Source of the DNA: Diplosphaera chodatii
Taxonomy: Eukaryota > Chlorophyta > Trebouxiophyceae > Prasiolales > Stichococcaceae
Reading direction: 5' to 3'
Assembly (NCBI GenBank): GCA_032358165.1
Contig: JAALGY010000015.1
Span: 682,001-746,000 of the forward strand
DNA length: 64,000 nt
Notes under the pieces: generated by a model
What the model was told of the DNA's origin: nothing
Seen by the model: only the letters and a program-made list of their open reading frames with translations
The model's database searches: none
Shown here: piece by piece, positions 21,959 to 33,800 of the stretch
Position numbering within the stretch: position 1 is the stretch's first letter
Layout: every line of letters starts with the position of its first letter
Program-made: the position numbers and the translations under genes

Positions 21959-24900
21959 TCACTGGGTGGATTTGTATTCCTCCTGCCCGCTTTCGCTGCC
22001 ATCGGCACCACCCGGCTGGGCGACGCCATGGTCGCTGACGTCCAACGCTTCGTCGAGGCTGCCGCTGCCACCCGCTGGGGACCGGCCGTCCTGCGGCGCC
22101 AGATGCAGCGACACCTCCGGCTCTGGATCTGCAATGTCACAGCAGCGTCGAACCTGACTACAGGCGCCCAGCAGCAGGTTGACATTGCAAGCGTCACCAT
22201 GGCATGCCAGGCGTCAGGACTGTCGCAGGGTGCCGTCACATTATACAGGTCGCCTCTGCGAACAGCTGTGGATGTGGGTATACAGCGTACCTGGGGGCGG
22301 GGGCTGCATGGGCATGCCAAAGCCGCCGGCAAAGCTGCCGGTGGGCACCGACACCACGATGGGGGCGCCTCCACCCTCGGGGGTGACCTGCACCTGCACA
22401 CCGGTGGCGCCGCGCATGCCGCCCATCACCTGCAGCAGATGCAGGAGGTCAGCAACACTGCGTGGTGGTCAAGAGGTGGAGAGTGTATGAAGGCATGCGG
22501 CCTGTCTCCCCCAGCTGCAGGCTACCTGCTGCGCCGCAGCCACCGCCGCGGCCGCTGCTGCGCCCGCCGCCGCGGCACTCGCTCCACCAGGGGCAGGGCT
22601 GCCGTCAGCTGCAACATCGGCCCCGGCACCGCCCGTGCTGCCTGCACGCGGCGGCGCGGGGCTGCCTGCGCCCGCGGCGCCCACCGGGGCTGCTGTGCTG
22701 GAGGCGCCTCCAGGCGCTGCAGGGTGGCTGCCTCCTTCATCGGCGATGGGGCTGCTCCCGCCGGCGCCGCCCCTGCCGGACCGCATGACCTGGTTGGCTG
22801 CCGCCGTCAGTGCCGCCACCAGATCGCCGGCAGGCGGCATCCCAGCTGCGTCAGCTGCGGCGCCGCCGCCGCCGCCGCCGCTGGGGCCAGCTCCCCCGGG
22901 GCTGGCTGCGGCTGGGAGGGGCGCGGCGGCCGCTTGCGGCTCCGCTGCCTGCTGGTCTGCATCCACGTCCATGCCGACGAGGCGGCGCAGGCCACGGATG
23001 TAGGGCGCCATCTCGGGGTGCTCCACCAGGGAGGAGTACGCCGCGCTGTTCTGCAGCAGCGCCTGCACCGCATCGATCAGCATCGGGCTGCTGGCCACCT
23101 CCTGCACCCGCCAAGCAAGGTTGTCTGACATCCCCATTGACATTGGAGAGATGGATGAGATATATGCGGCACGAGCCAGTTCCCTTGCTGGGCTGTCGGA
23201 GAAGTTGTTGCATGTGACTGCGTTTGAGCAGGTGGGTGTGTCAATGTGTCAAATCCTTGGGCCCCGGGCAGCACCTGCATCAGCTCGGGGGAGGTGAGCT
23301 CGCCACTCTGCATGCGCTGCAGCACCTCGTGCATGTCCCACTCCACGGCGCCCATGCCGAAATCTGCAATGGCAATGTGCCGCATAGTTTAGCAGGCGAC
23401 AGCACAGCTGGGTGCAGCACGGTCAGCATGCAGGCAGAACTTCAAAGGGGGGCCAATGGCTGGACCGCTGGTCTGCTGCACACTGGCTGTGCCGCTCACC
23501 GACGAGGCCCATGCCGGGGTCCCCCGCCCCGTGCATGTCCTGCAGCCCGTGCTCGAAGTCGTCCTCTGCCGGGTGCGCATCCCGACCCACCATCATCTCG
23601 TCCTCCTATGTCAATGATGTGCTCGCGACAGTCGATGGAGCTTTGATTTAGCAGCCGGCTGTTCAGAAATACAGTGTTTGTCCAGCAGATGCGCATTAGG
23701 GGTTACTGTGCAGCGGCTGTGCTGTGCAGGTGCGGACCTCCTCGGATGAGACCGCTGACACGCTGCTGCTGTCGCCGTCTGACATGGCTTCGTCGCCCTC
23801 GTGGCCATCCTCCCCATTGTCCTCCTCCCATTCGCTCATGCCCTCCGAATCCTCCTCATCTTGCTCGCCTGAAGGCACAGAATGGCAAGGTCGTGCCAGG
23901 GCATGTATGACGTGCGGCACGTGATGCAAGCGATTTGGTTCTGCACACTGGACAGCAGGACTGCTGATGTTTGGCAGCGACAGCAGGATGTGTGGCGCCC
24001 ACCCTCTGCGCCGTGGTCGCCGCCCTCACTGCCTGACGTCTCCATCGCATCGCCTCCTTCCGGGTGGGCCTCCTGCACACCCTGCATGACGCCGGACACC
24101 CATCAAGGCAGGGACCCGCAAGCATCCAGGCTACTACCAGGTCTGCATACTGCCAGGCCTGGCCTGACCACGCCGAGCTTCAATGAGAACAGCCACAAGG
24201 TACGACTGAGCAACCCAAGGGACGCCTACCCGGGCGCCGCTGGGGGTGCCGTCATCATCGCTGCGTGAAGCCGAAGCCAGCAGCCACTGGCATGCTAGCT
24301 CCAGGCTGTTGTCGACGTTCTGCAGCGCCTGCGCTGCCTGAACCAGGAGCACAGCAAAGTGTCAGGCAGCTGCAGCAGCGACGCAGCATTGCATGCTCTG
24401 TGTCCTGTCAATCATGCAGGGTTTGGAAGTAGGCAGCAAACTTGGCTCAATTTCAATGCAAACTGAACCCATGCCTTGCAAAGAACCCAGACAGAATTGT
24501 GACACACCTGCTCGCGGTCGAAGCCCATGTCGACCAGCTGGTCCACCAGCTGCGGGTCGGCAGGGGCGCCCGGCTGGTGCCTGCGTCGCCGGCGCCGCCG
24601 ACGCGGCTGCCACACTGTGCAGGCAGGGCACACAGGCGTTTGGGCGTGAGTGTGTTCACAGCCGACATGTCTGTCGATATTGCTCCTCAAGCTTTACTTT
24701 CTTGACATGGAATGGATATGTGCACTCCTCGCCTGCTGGCAGCAGCTACCGCTGGACATGCATATTGCAGCCAATGGGAGGGGAGGCTGCGATCCAAACC
24801 CATGGTGGCCCCACCTGCGCGCAGGGCGTCCTCTGAGGGCGACGCGTCTGCGTCGGCGTCCTCCGAGTGCTGCAGCGCCCACTCCAGCGCCGCAGCGGGC

Positions 24901-26106
24901 ACGTTGTGGCTCAGCAGCAGCGCCTTGGCCGCCAGCCCCGCCGAGAAGCCCATCTCCCGCAGCTGGACCAGCCCCTCTGCATCTGGCTCTGGCACCTGAC
25001 AGGGGAAATGCAAGTCAACTGTAGTGTGGAGCAGGTACACACACCCTGTACAGCTTGCATCCACAGCGCAGGAGCTGACCCTGCAGATGTCCACCCAGTC
25101 ACATGATGGCACTTCACCCAGCCATCGCCTCAGCTGCACACAACACAGCAGCTCACCTGCAGCTCCGGCTCATCTGCGCCCTCGCTGCCCTCTGCCTCCT
25201 CCTCCTCCCCATCGCCACCACTGCCACCTTGCACATCTGTGTGCCGGCGAGGAGGACATGTTGACAGTTTGCAATCTCACAGCTTGTGCATACACGATGG
25301 CATCAGCGATTGTCTACCAGTGTGAGGAGCGCCACAGTCCTCACCCATGAAGCCCTGCACGCTGTTCAGCAGCCCCATCATCTGGCCCATCATCTGCTGC
25401 TCCAGATTGCTGTGCTGCCCCGCAGGCGGCGATGGGCTGCGGGCTGTTGGTGGGTTGCCACGGGCCTGCTTGCACAGCGGAGCAGCGACACTAGCAACGT
25501 AGACATGATGCTGCAAGTCCAGCCCAACGCAGAAAATGCCAGGAACATCGAGGCGACTGCTTCGTCCCGGTGGTGGAGCTCGGTCAACAAGCCTACCTCA
25601 GCCTCAGCTGAGGTGATGGCGTCCACTGTTGCCTTGTCGGGCAGTGCCGTCCGGGACTCGGTGCTTTGCTCCTCCTCGGCCGCAAGAGTCTTGGGCGGCG
25701 CCCGCTGCTTGCACCACACCACCGCCACCTCATCGCCATCCTTGATGCCCTCATCCGCCAGCTGCCGGTCCTTCCCAAGCGCATGGTTGTTGTGAAACTG
25801 TGGGAGGGAGAACAGAGCAATGTCGAAGAGCTCAATGCGTCGCAGCGTTGCATTTGGGCTTGACTTCCAGCCCAAGGATTGGCTGCTGCGCCGACAGAGG
25901 AGCAACATCGGACAGCAGCGCACCACTTTCAGGAGCTCGGTCTCGGGAAACTGACAGTGCTTCCCAACTTGAAGCTGCAGCTGTGCGACTGTCGGCTCGT
26001 CCAGCTCGACTTCAAACGGCAGGTCCGTCAGGGTGCTGTGCACCGTCAGGCACATCTTGCCTGCCGCATCTGCTGTGCCTGATGCATGGTGTTGCTGGGA
26101 GCCCAT
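21959..26106 (-). CDS. UBAC1/KPC2-like protein (UBL, two UBA domains, STI1-like region)
   Basis: The N-terminus (MGSQQHHASG) leads into a ubiquitin-like fold, LTVHSTLTDLPFEVEL ... HNNHALGKDRQLADEGIKDG. Next come EQQMMGQMMGLLNSVQGFMG, an acidic linker, and a first UBA domain, LVQLREMGFSAGLAAKALL with VPAAALEWALQHSE. A second UBA domain, QLVDQLVDMGFDREQ, is joined across an intron to AAQALQNVDNSLELACQWLL. Acidic exons follow, then an STI1-like helix region, LAWRVQEVASSPMLIDAVQA, with a Gly/Ala-rich segment. The last exon ends EEYKSTQ at the stop 21959-21961. UBAC1 is the non-catalytic partner (KPC2) of the RING ligase KPC1 in animals and carries ubiquitinated clients to the proteasome. A related role here is inference from domain order; a generic UBL-UBA shuttle factor is the alternative. 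Confidence 0.78.
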
Positions 26107-26731
26107 GCTGACGCGGTGCCGACCACCGGGCAGCCTGATCTGTCAGTGTTTCATCGCACGCAAGGCCTGCACGTTCCGAGGCTGCACAACAGCAAGTTCT
26201 GGGTTTGCTGGTAGCCAGGCACGACTCGGGTGAGGTTCTGGTCATGCAAACCCGCCAAAGCAACAGCACAGCTGTGCACAAGCACTCGCTGCCGCTCTGT
26301 CAACAAGATGTCAAGCTGCACAAGGCATGTGCCAGGCCGTCAGCGCCCGGCTCCGAGGCTTGTCCTTCGAGAACGACAGATGCTTCCTGCTGCTGTCTTT
26401 ACTACTTCCAGTAAAGCTCAACTTTTAACTCATCAAACTTCCCACAGAGTACAAGGTGCAAGTATTTTGGCATGTCAGTCGGTGTCGTGCCTCCGGTGAT
26501 TTGTACGTGACGACTGGCCTGACTGTGCTCTGACAAATCTGGGTCAAGAGGCACTGCTGGTCGCTGGTCAGCATGGGCGCCGCACCCGAGACGCCTGGTG
26601 CAGCATGTGTCAGGTGCAGCATGCAGCAAACATTGCTGATCAATACCGAACATCAGTCATGCTGATGCCATTGCCGACATGCTCAGCAAGCGTGACTGCT
26701 CAGCAATCGGTGCCCATGCCGATGCCGCCAA
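26107..26731. other. Divergent intergenic region (UBAC1-like / METAP1)
   Basis: This 625-bp stretch separates two divergent genes and should hold both promoters. If the METAP1 N-terminus starts further upstream, a short first exon would lie here. No other gene or repeat is visible. Confidence 0.45.
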
Positions 26732-28990
26732 GTGCACTCAAGCATGCGGCGCGTTGACTTCAGCCGTTTTATTACTTCAGCCTGTGGTGACAGCTGCTGT
26801 GTTGTCTACAGGTGCGACAAGCCGGCAAAGCTGCAGTGCCCCAAGTGCCTCAGTCAGGGTCTGCCCAAGGAGGGAAGCGTGTTCTGCTCACAGGAATGCT
26901 TCAAGGTCAGTGGCGTGAGCTTTGCAGGGCGTAGCCTGCATTGACAGACTACACCTGCGCACACTCTTCACCATGCCACTTCACATATGGCGAGCAGTAT
27001 GCCATGCAATCTTGAATGCACACGTAGGAAGCATGGAGTGAGCATAAGAAGGTGCACCAGAAGCCGGTGTCGGACGGCTGGCTGTATGTCACCAAGCGGG
27101 GTCGTGGCCGCGCCAAGGCCATGCCGACATTCAGCTACACTGGCAATCTGCGGCCATACCCTGTCAGCCCTACCAGCGAGGTGAGGATAGATGGAGCGTG
27201 CACCGTCAGTTCCGTCGCCAATTTTGTGTTCCGGACCTATCTGCAGCTGGGTGCCCGCTGCCTGCAGGTGCCAGCCAGCATACCCAGGCCGGAGTATGCC
27301 GACAGTGGCGAACCTATCAACGAGATGCGCAGCAGGGCTCAGAATAGCGGTAGGACGCTGCTGGGACAATGCTGATTCTGTGCGTGTGATGACCTTGCAG
27401 ACCTAGACCATCTTAATGATTAGCTGTCATGACAGCGTATCTCCTGGTGCAGTGCCGATCTACACCGCAAAGCAGATAGCAGGCACTCGCGAAGCATGCC
27501 GGCTTGCAAGGCAGATTCTGGACAGAGCACATGCTGCAGTACGGCCTGGTGTTACAACAGACGAGATCGACAAAGTGGTGAGCATGCAACTCATCTGAGC
27601 AGCAGTTCACCTCTACATCTGCAGACATACCTGCAGAACCATCTGGCATGCCCTTGGACCTCGAGGCATAGGATGTCGCTGACCTCTTCCTCAATTGTTG
27701 CAGGTCCACATGGCAACAGTTGAGGCGGGGGCCTACCCCTCGCCACTCAACTACTGGAACTTCCCAAAGTCTGTGTGCACCTCCGTCAACGAGGTCATCT
27801 GCCATGGCATCCCCGACCAGCGGCCGTTAGAGGTGCATTTTGCGCAACATCAAGTCGGCCTCAGCCCTGGAACCTCGCTAGCACATGAATGCACGATCCA
27901 CGATGTCATCACAGCCAAGAGCAATGGAGGAGTGTGCATCCACGATCTGCAGGCGGGAGACATCGTGAATGTGGATGTGACAGCTTATTACAAGGGCTAC
28001 CATGGCGACCTGAACGAGACATTTGTGGTTGGCGAGGTAGATGAGGAGTCCAAGAAGCTCACCAAGGTCGCCTACGAGGTGCACTACGTGACCAGCCTGC
28101 CAGACCCCGGTTGCTGCATCCCGATGATATACCTGGGTATACATTGCTGAGTGCCCGTGAGAGCAGCAGGCAGGGTGGTGAGATTCTTGTGTGGTTTCAT
28201 CTAGTGCATGATGCACGCGATTGCCGCCGTGAAGCCGGGTGTGCGGTATCGGGAAATGGGCGCAATCATCAGCAAGCACGCCGAGAGCAACGGGTGACCA
28301 TGTTGTGTCAAGTAGTACCACTTGGAAGCAGCATCATATGGCAGCGCTGAGCTGGCGCTCGCAGACTGGGTTATCTTGCACAACCATCCTTGAGCCGCGC
28401 ACATTCATGCTCACTGCAGGCTGTCTGTGGTGAAAACATATTGTGGGCATGGGATTGGGGAGTGGTTCCATTGCGCGCCCAACATCCCGCACTACCGTGG
28501 AAACAAGGCAGTCGGCACCATGAAGGAGGGCCAGGTGAGTGTAGTGTCTTGCACCTAGCAAACGAGTTTGCAAGCCGTCAGCGCTGCTCTGGCGTCTTCA
28601 ACTACTGCTTGTCGCCTTTGTGTACGCATCGGCACTTTGCTGACACCATGTGCCGCGCTGCAGGTGTTCACCATCGAGCCGATGATCAATCTGGGCACCT
28701 GGCGCGACCAGACCTGGCCAGACGGCTGGACTTCCAGCACAGCTGATGGCAAGCGCTCGGCTCAGTTTGAGCACACGCTGGTCGTCACTGCCAGCGGCTG
28801 CGAGCTGCTCACGGCCAGGCTGCCCGAGTCGCCACCGCTGTGGTGGGAGGCGGGTGCGACGCCACAGCCAGCAGATGCTCAGACTCAACCGCAGGAGAGC
28901 GCCGTGACAGCCCAGCTCCAACAGCAGCGTCTTAATGGGGGTATGGGCAATGGGCAGGCAGCTGCAGCGCCGGTTGAGAGAACATCATGA
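26732..28990 (+). CDS. METAP1: Methionine aminopeptidase type 1 with N-terminal zinc finger
   Basis: The enzyme removes the initiator methionine from nascent cytosolic proteins. The N-terminus has the MYND-like ribosome-binding zinc finger [12 protein letters not shown] and FCSQECFK, followed in phase by [10 protein letters not shown]. The catalytic domain has [13 protein letters not shown] and NEVICHGIP (His), [20 protein letters not shown] (two Asp ligands), [11 protein letters not shown] (His ligand), [11 protein letters not shown] (Glu) and [10 protein letters not shown] (Glu), so all five metal ligands are there. Introns interrupt most blocks. The start is uncertain: the open frame from 26732 gives a first zinc-finger Cys with CX4C spacing, but a spliced upstream exon is possible because ctacag|gt precedes the second Cys. 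A Gln/Gly-rich tail of about 50 residues follows the usual end and stops at 28988-28990. Confidence 0.93.
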
Positions 28991-29036
28991 CACTAGTGGT
29001 GTTGTCACACGCCCACTAGTGGTGTTGTTACACGGC
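28991..29036. repeat. Two-copy 23-bp tandem repeat
   Basis: The unit cactagtggtgttgtcacac is followed by gcc and then repeated with a single c-to-t change. The repeat starts at the first base after the METAP1 stop codon, so it lies in the 3' UTR. It looks like a recent small duplication. Confidence 0.9.
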
Positions 29037-29186
29037 CAGCATGGGTGTGGCAAACCTGTCACGATCTTGTGTGGGCAAGCGGCCAGGTTGGGGAGGGACG
29101 GACTATCAGGAGCTTACGATATCAGCGCCTTCATCTGCAGATCCTAAGCTGACTGAACCCGAGAAGGCTGCTACATATTGCACCTA

Positions 29187-30257
29187 TCACTCCTTATGCG
29201 CCTGTAGGGCAGACTTGCGCATGCGCTCGCTCCTCCGCTGGCAGATGAGGTCACCTTGAGCGCAGGGTACACATGCCCCACATGCCAGCATGCACTCGCC
29301 CTCCGCTCGCAAGGTGCCGACCAGTTGCCGGACGTGCGTCTTGCACTCTCCTCGCTTGGCGCGCTCCGTGCAGTTGCTCCCTGAGTCCCGGCATACAAAC
29401 TTTGCCCGCATGGCGGCAAAGCGCTTCATTTCTGTTGTGTCGCCATACACACCATTGTGCAACCACTTGGTTGCTGACCACTTCTCGCCCTTGATGACTG
29501 GGCACCCCGCATGCATGCTCCACTTGTCGCCAGTCTGACCGTCCGGCTTCAGGTCCCAGAACAGCAGCGCATCCCCCTTTCGGGGCTTGACGAACACCTT
29601 AGCATGTGCGCATTCTGACGGCACTGCTGCCCGCTGCGCTGTCTCATTCAGCCACTCGGATTTACTGAAGGCTGTCTCGCCACCCACCTCGACGCCTGAC
29701 AGATACACTAGTATAGTTGCAATGCGGTTGGTATCATCGATGTCCATCTTTTTGCGCTCCTCCTCCTCGAACCAGTCCCAATGTTCCTCGTACTTCTGGC
29801 CCGGCTGATACTTCAGCACCTGCAGGTCTTCTCCATGGTCTGCCGGTAAGTGGGTCCAGTGGGCCATGCGGTCCTCGATGTCATGCACCACCGCATCCTG
29901 GTAGCGCGAGAGGAAGGTGCCCTGGGAGGTACGGATGGGATCCAGGACGCTGTTGCCTGTCTCGGCATCTACCACTGTAGACCGCGCCATGGACGGCGCT
30001 GCCAGCTCCATGATGTGGTCGCACTCCTCCGCTGTCATGAAGTTGTGGTACAGCCAGGCGCGGGGCCTCCAGGACAGGTGCTCGACCCAGGGGTCATCTG
30101 GGCCCAAGCCCCTGGGCCGCCGCGTGCTGGTCTGTACGCTGGCATGCAGTCGACGGCCAGATCTCTGCTGCGTGTCGCTGACTGTGCTCTGAGCTGACAG
30201 AAGGGTCATAAGCGCCAGCAGCACCACACCTCTGCAGCTGAACGCGTTTGACAACAT
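29187..30257 (-). CDS. Prolyl 4-hydroxylase with C-terminal ShKT domain, single exon
   Basis: The 356-residue protein is a 2-oxoglutarate/Fe(II) dioxygenase of the plant and algal P4H class, which hydroxylates proline in secreted glycoproteins in the ER/Golgi. A hydrophobic N-terminus (residues about 8-22, GVVLLALMTLLSA) acts as signal or anchor. Iron ligands are His159 and Asp161 (HWD) and His249 (SMHAG); Lys259 is the 2-oxoglutarate-binding base. Conserved ILVYLSGVEVGGETAF and GDALLFWDL are present. Residues 289-329 hold six cysteines (289, 296, 305, 322, 326, 329), a ShKT (ShK toxin-like) fold that is a common C-terminal addition in algal P4Hs; this is a structural domain, not evidence of a toxin. 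The gene has no intron. A hairpin lies just upstream of the ATG. Confidence 0.93.
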   Translation of the reverse strand: MLSNAFSCRGVVLLALMTLLSAQSTVSDTQQRSGRRLHASVQTSTRRPRGLGPDDPWVEHLSWRPRAWLYHNFMTAEECDHIMELAAPSMARSTVVDAETGNSVLDPIRTSQGTFLSRYQDAVVHDIEDRMAHWTHLPADHGEDLQVLKYQPGQKYEEHWDWFEEEERKKMDIDDTNRIATILVYLSGVEVGGETAFSKSEWLNETAQRAAVPSECAHAKVFVKPRKGDALLFWDLKPDGQTGDKWSMHAGCPVIKGEKWSATKWLHNGVYGDTTEMKRFAAMRAKFVCRDSGSNCTERAKRGECKTHVRQLVGTLRAEGECMLACGACVPCAQGDLICQRRSERMRKSALQAHKE

Positions 30258-30887
30258 TGCAGTTCACGCGTCTGCCTTCTCGGCAGACGCACTCACTGAA
30301 AACGTGAGTAGAAGACACTTGTAATGTTTGAAGTTTCAGTGCCCGGCGGTAACGCACAACGACAACTGAAGTTGTGAGCAACGTCACGTACAGCGTCCTC
30401 AGGAGTGCGTTGACTCGTCACAGGTACGTCGAACACACTGATACGAATGCGCGTTGTCTTGCGTAGGCTGCAAATGATTTGTGCGCTCAGGGCAGCCTTT
30501 GCACAAGTGCGCTTACTGCAGACATGCACGTGCACCGTGCCAGCGTGGCATGCCGTGTGCATGTCGGGACACCCGCTGGCCATGTTTGTTGCGGATACAC
30601 GATCAACGGGTCATAGTGTCTCAAATGTGCTCAACCGTTGGCGGCGACAACCATTGTCAACATTGTTGTGCCGATCATCGGCAGACCGAACGATCACTCT
30701 TACTTGTTTGCACATCCATCAGGTCGACTGACACTTTGCGTCTGCATTGATCGGCTGCACCTGCGGTTATTGACGTGGTTTTGACGGTGTCAACTGCGCT
30801 GCATCGCCACTTTCGGTGCTGCTCCCGTCGAAAATGATGTGACACTGGGAGAGCGCATGAAGCGCATTGCTGGCGCATATCAGCAGC
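30258..30887. other. Divergent intergenic region (P4H / VPS18)
   Basis: This 630-bp stretch carries the P4H leader hairpin (30268-30290) and the promoters of two divergent genes. No conserved ORF is visible. Confidence 0.45.
30268..30290 (-). promoter_or_regulatory. Hairpin in the 5' leader of the P4H gene
   Basis: On the minus strand gcgtctgcc, loop gagaa, ggcagacgc form a perfect 9-bp GC-rich stem with a 5-base loop. It ends about 10 bases before the ATG of the prolyl 4-hydroxylase. If the transcript starts upstream of it, it would lie in the 5' UTR right in front of the start codon. A regulatory role is inference. Confidence 0.6.
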
Positions 30888-33800
30888 ATGGCAACCCTTG
30901 TTGATGACTGGGTGGAAACGACTACTCGAAGCAGCCAACAGGGTGCATCACCATCACCTGCAGCGACGCAGATAGGGGTGGCTGTTGCCGCTGCTAGCGC
31001 AGACGTTGCTCCGATCTTCTCTCTTGAGCCATTTGATCAGCAGTTTGCCAGGTTAGAATTCTCTCTCGATACTGTGGACTTCCTGACTCGTCTATCACAC
31101 ATGCATGGCCCACCCCTGGCAAAGATCTTGCTGCAGGTGCAGACACGGTAGCCTGTCCCTGCAGGGGGCGCGGGCAGGCTGTTACCGTCGCTGCAGGCAG
31201 TGATTGCGTGACGGTTGTGACATCACGTGCATATCTGTTGCGCTATGTCTACACACAGGGCTCCAACCCAGGCAAGCTGCAAGTCTGTGGCACGATGCAC
31301 ATTCATACTGTTGGTGCATGCCACAGACGTACCATGTGGGAATCACATGCATCATGTCGGACCGCAGTTTTGGAGGTGGAGCTGAGCAAGGCATCAGGTA
31401 CCACTGTGCGCAATGTGTTCACGGACTCTACCGGCGCGCACACCCTTGTGGTGTTGACATCTGGCGGCACAGTGGAGACACAGTATCTCCATGCAAGGTG
31501 TGAACCCACATCGTGGGCATCCCACTGCACAGTGCAACCTCCCAGCTCAGTTGACAGCAGGCAGATGACCGCATGCAATAATCACGCTGTTGTTGCATTT
31601 TGTCATGCAGCTGGCCGAAGCCACGAACGCTCTCGAAGCTGCGGGGTCTGCTGGTCAGCGCGGCCGCCTTTGATGCAAGCCACCCCAGCACCACCAGCAC
31701 TGGGTGAGAAAGTGCAGGATTGCGGACATACGCACACAGCCCACTGCAAGCGCATCGCATACAGTCTCAGATGCCTGTCTGCCAAAGGTCAGATCTCTAA
31801 AATGTGCGGACATTGCACCGCATTGGTGGTTGGCCAGCACAAAGCAGGGTGTGGCACGCATCGCAGGGAGGTGCTGATAGGCACCGAGTCTGGCGCACTG
31901 CTCTGCCTGGTGATTGGGGAGGCGGACAAGAAGGAGCGGCTGTGGGCGCCGCTGCTGGAGCTGGACACGCCCACCCCGGCCGTGCGCGGCTGCTACCAGC
32001 AGGTGTGCGAATGCTCGCATCCGCCAGCGTTTGCCAGGCCACAGAAGAGGCGTCAGTCAGTGCAAGATTCCAGCGACATGACAAGCTTCTGTGAAGTAGT
32101 GACATTGCGTATGAAGAATCACAGATGGCATGCTACCCCAGAGAGTTTGCAAGAAATCCCTGTTTGCAACCTGCAGGTCAGTGAGGGAGACGCAGCGCTG
32201 GTGCTGGTCGCGACTCCAGGTCGGCTGTATGTGTTTCTGGGCGGCCCGGGGCTGCAGGGCGCATTCTCTGGCTACTCCTCGCGCGCCCTGGGTGCGCAGC
32301 CGCCTCCTCTGCAGTCACTGCAAAACATCATGTTAATTGGCAAGCATTCTCCAGAAACTATGGGTTCATTTAACCAGATGGAGGTGTCAAGTCGCGACGT
32401 TCCACTCCCATTTGCTGGACGTTGTTGGTATTGTGCAGAGCTGGACAACTTCGTGGAGCTACCGCCAATCGCGGGCGGCGGCGCCGGCAGCCTAGCAACA
32501 CACGGGCCGCCAGGGGGTGGCTCCTCTGACAGCTTTGGCTGGATGACCGAGCGTGGCATATATACAGGTGAAAGACCAGTCTCCCTCACGTTGGCCAAGG
32601 TCTGTTCTGAGGCCTCCCGCACGCACATATGATAGCCGGCATGTCTCTGGATGCCATCCTCGAGGGTCATCCTCGAGGGTCATGCATTCCACTGTCCGGC
32701 CGTCAAGGTACAGCGCACTGAGCATGTCGAAAGATTTGCAGGTCGCCTCAGCATCGACGGCAGCAGCGAACCGCCAGCAGATGCCGCCGGCCAGCCACAG
32801 CCCAATGGCAGGGCACCAGCAGACAGCCTGGGCGCCAGCGGTCTGCTGGGCGCTGTTGACGTCCCAGACCAGCAGGATGACGACCGCCTGCACCAACGGC
32901 AGCCAGCACCCGCAGAGCTACAGTGCCTCGGCGGGAGCGCGGCCGGGCTGTTACCCTATCCAGATGACAGCGCTGCACAGAGTGCTGCCCCTGTCTCGAT
33001 GGTGAGCTGTTGATATAGTATGGACGAGACTCCACGCACTGTCAAGTGCCCGAGAGTTAATTGTGGTGCCCGTGCTGTGCATGTCTTGCACACCAAGTAA
33101 GCCAACTGCAGTGGTCTCCGGCATCACAGGCAGTCACAGAACACCATGTGCTGGTGCTGTTTCCGCACAAGCTCGTGGCTCTCAACACGGTTAGTCACCA
33201 AGCGGTACAGCAGCTCCCGCTCACGGGGCGCAGCGCCATCGGCAACCCGCTCGGGCTGGTGGCCGATGCCACCACTGGCGCAGTGTACCTGTACACAGGT
33301 GCACCATGTCTGACATGTCCCAGCATGCTGCAGCCGATCAGCTTTCAACAGCAGTACTTGGCTGAGCATTGAAAAGAGCCTCCACCCAGGCACTCACATG
33401 CACTTGCTGCCTGTTGAACCAGATCAGAACCCATTTGCAGGCGATGCACTGTTCGAGGTGATGGCTGAGGATGAGGGGCGTGACATGTGGGCTGTGCACC
33501 TCAGCCGCCGCGACTGGAAATCCGCCCTAAGAGCAGCGCGCAGCCAGGGCCAGCGCAATGCCATCAATGCTGCCGCTGCAGAGGCTGCAATGGCCGCCGG
33601 CGACGCCCGCCGCGCAGCTGAGCTGTGGGGCAAGGTGCGATGCCAGGCTGCTGTCGAACGGCAGCCGTTCTCATCAGCTGCAACATTAGACACCCATCGC
33701 GGAGTACAGACATGTCCTTCTCTTTGTGTCTTCAGCAGACGGCAAAACCATACAGCAGGCACCCTGATCAGGTTTGTCATTGTGTGTGCAGTTGACTGCG

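Noticed and set aside
22028..23128. 366-codon open frame on the plus strand
   Set aside because: It is antisense to the Gly/Ala-rich exons of the UBAC1-like gene and has an Arg/Cys/His-rich composition with no family likeness.
29200..29400. ShKT domain as a sign of a toxin gene
   Set aside because: The six-cysteine fold is fused to an intact prolyl 4-hydroxylase and is a common domain addition in algal and nematode enzymes.
31208..32632. 474-codon open frame read as one exon
   Set aside because: It contains true VPS18 exons but also runs through intron sequence; the conserved blocks change frame (for example KPRTLSKLRGLL), so splicing is needed.
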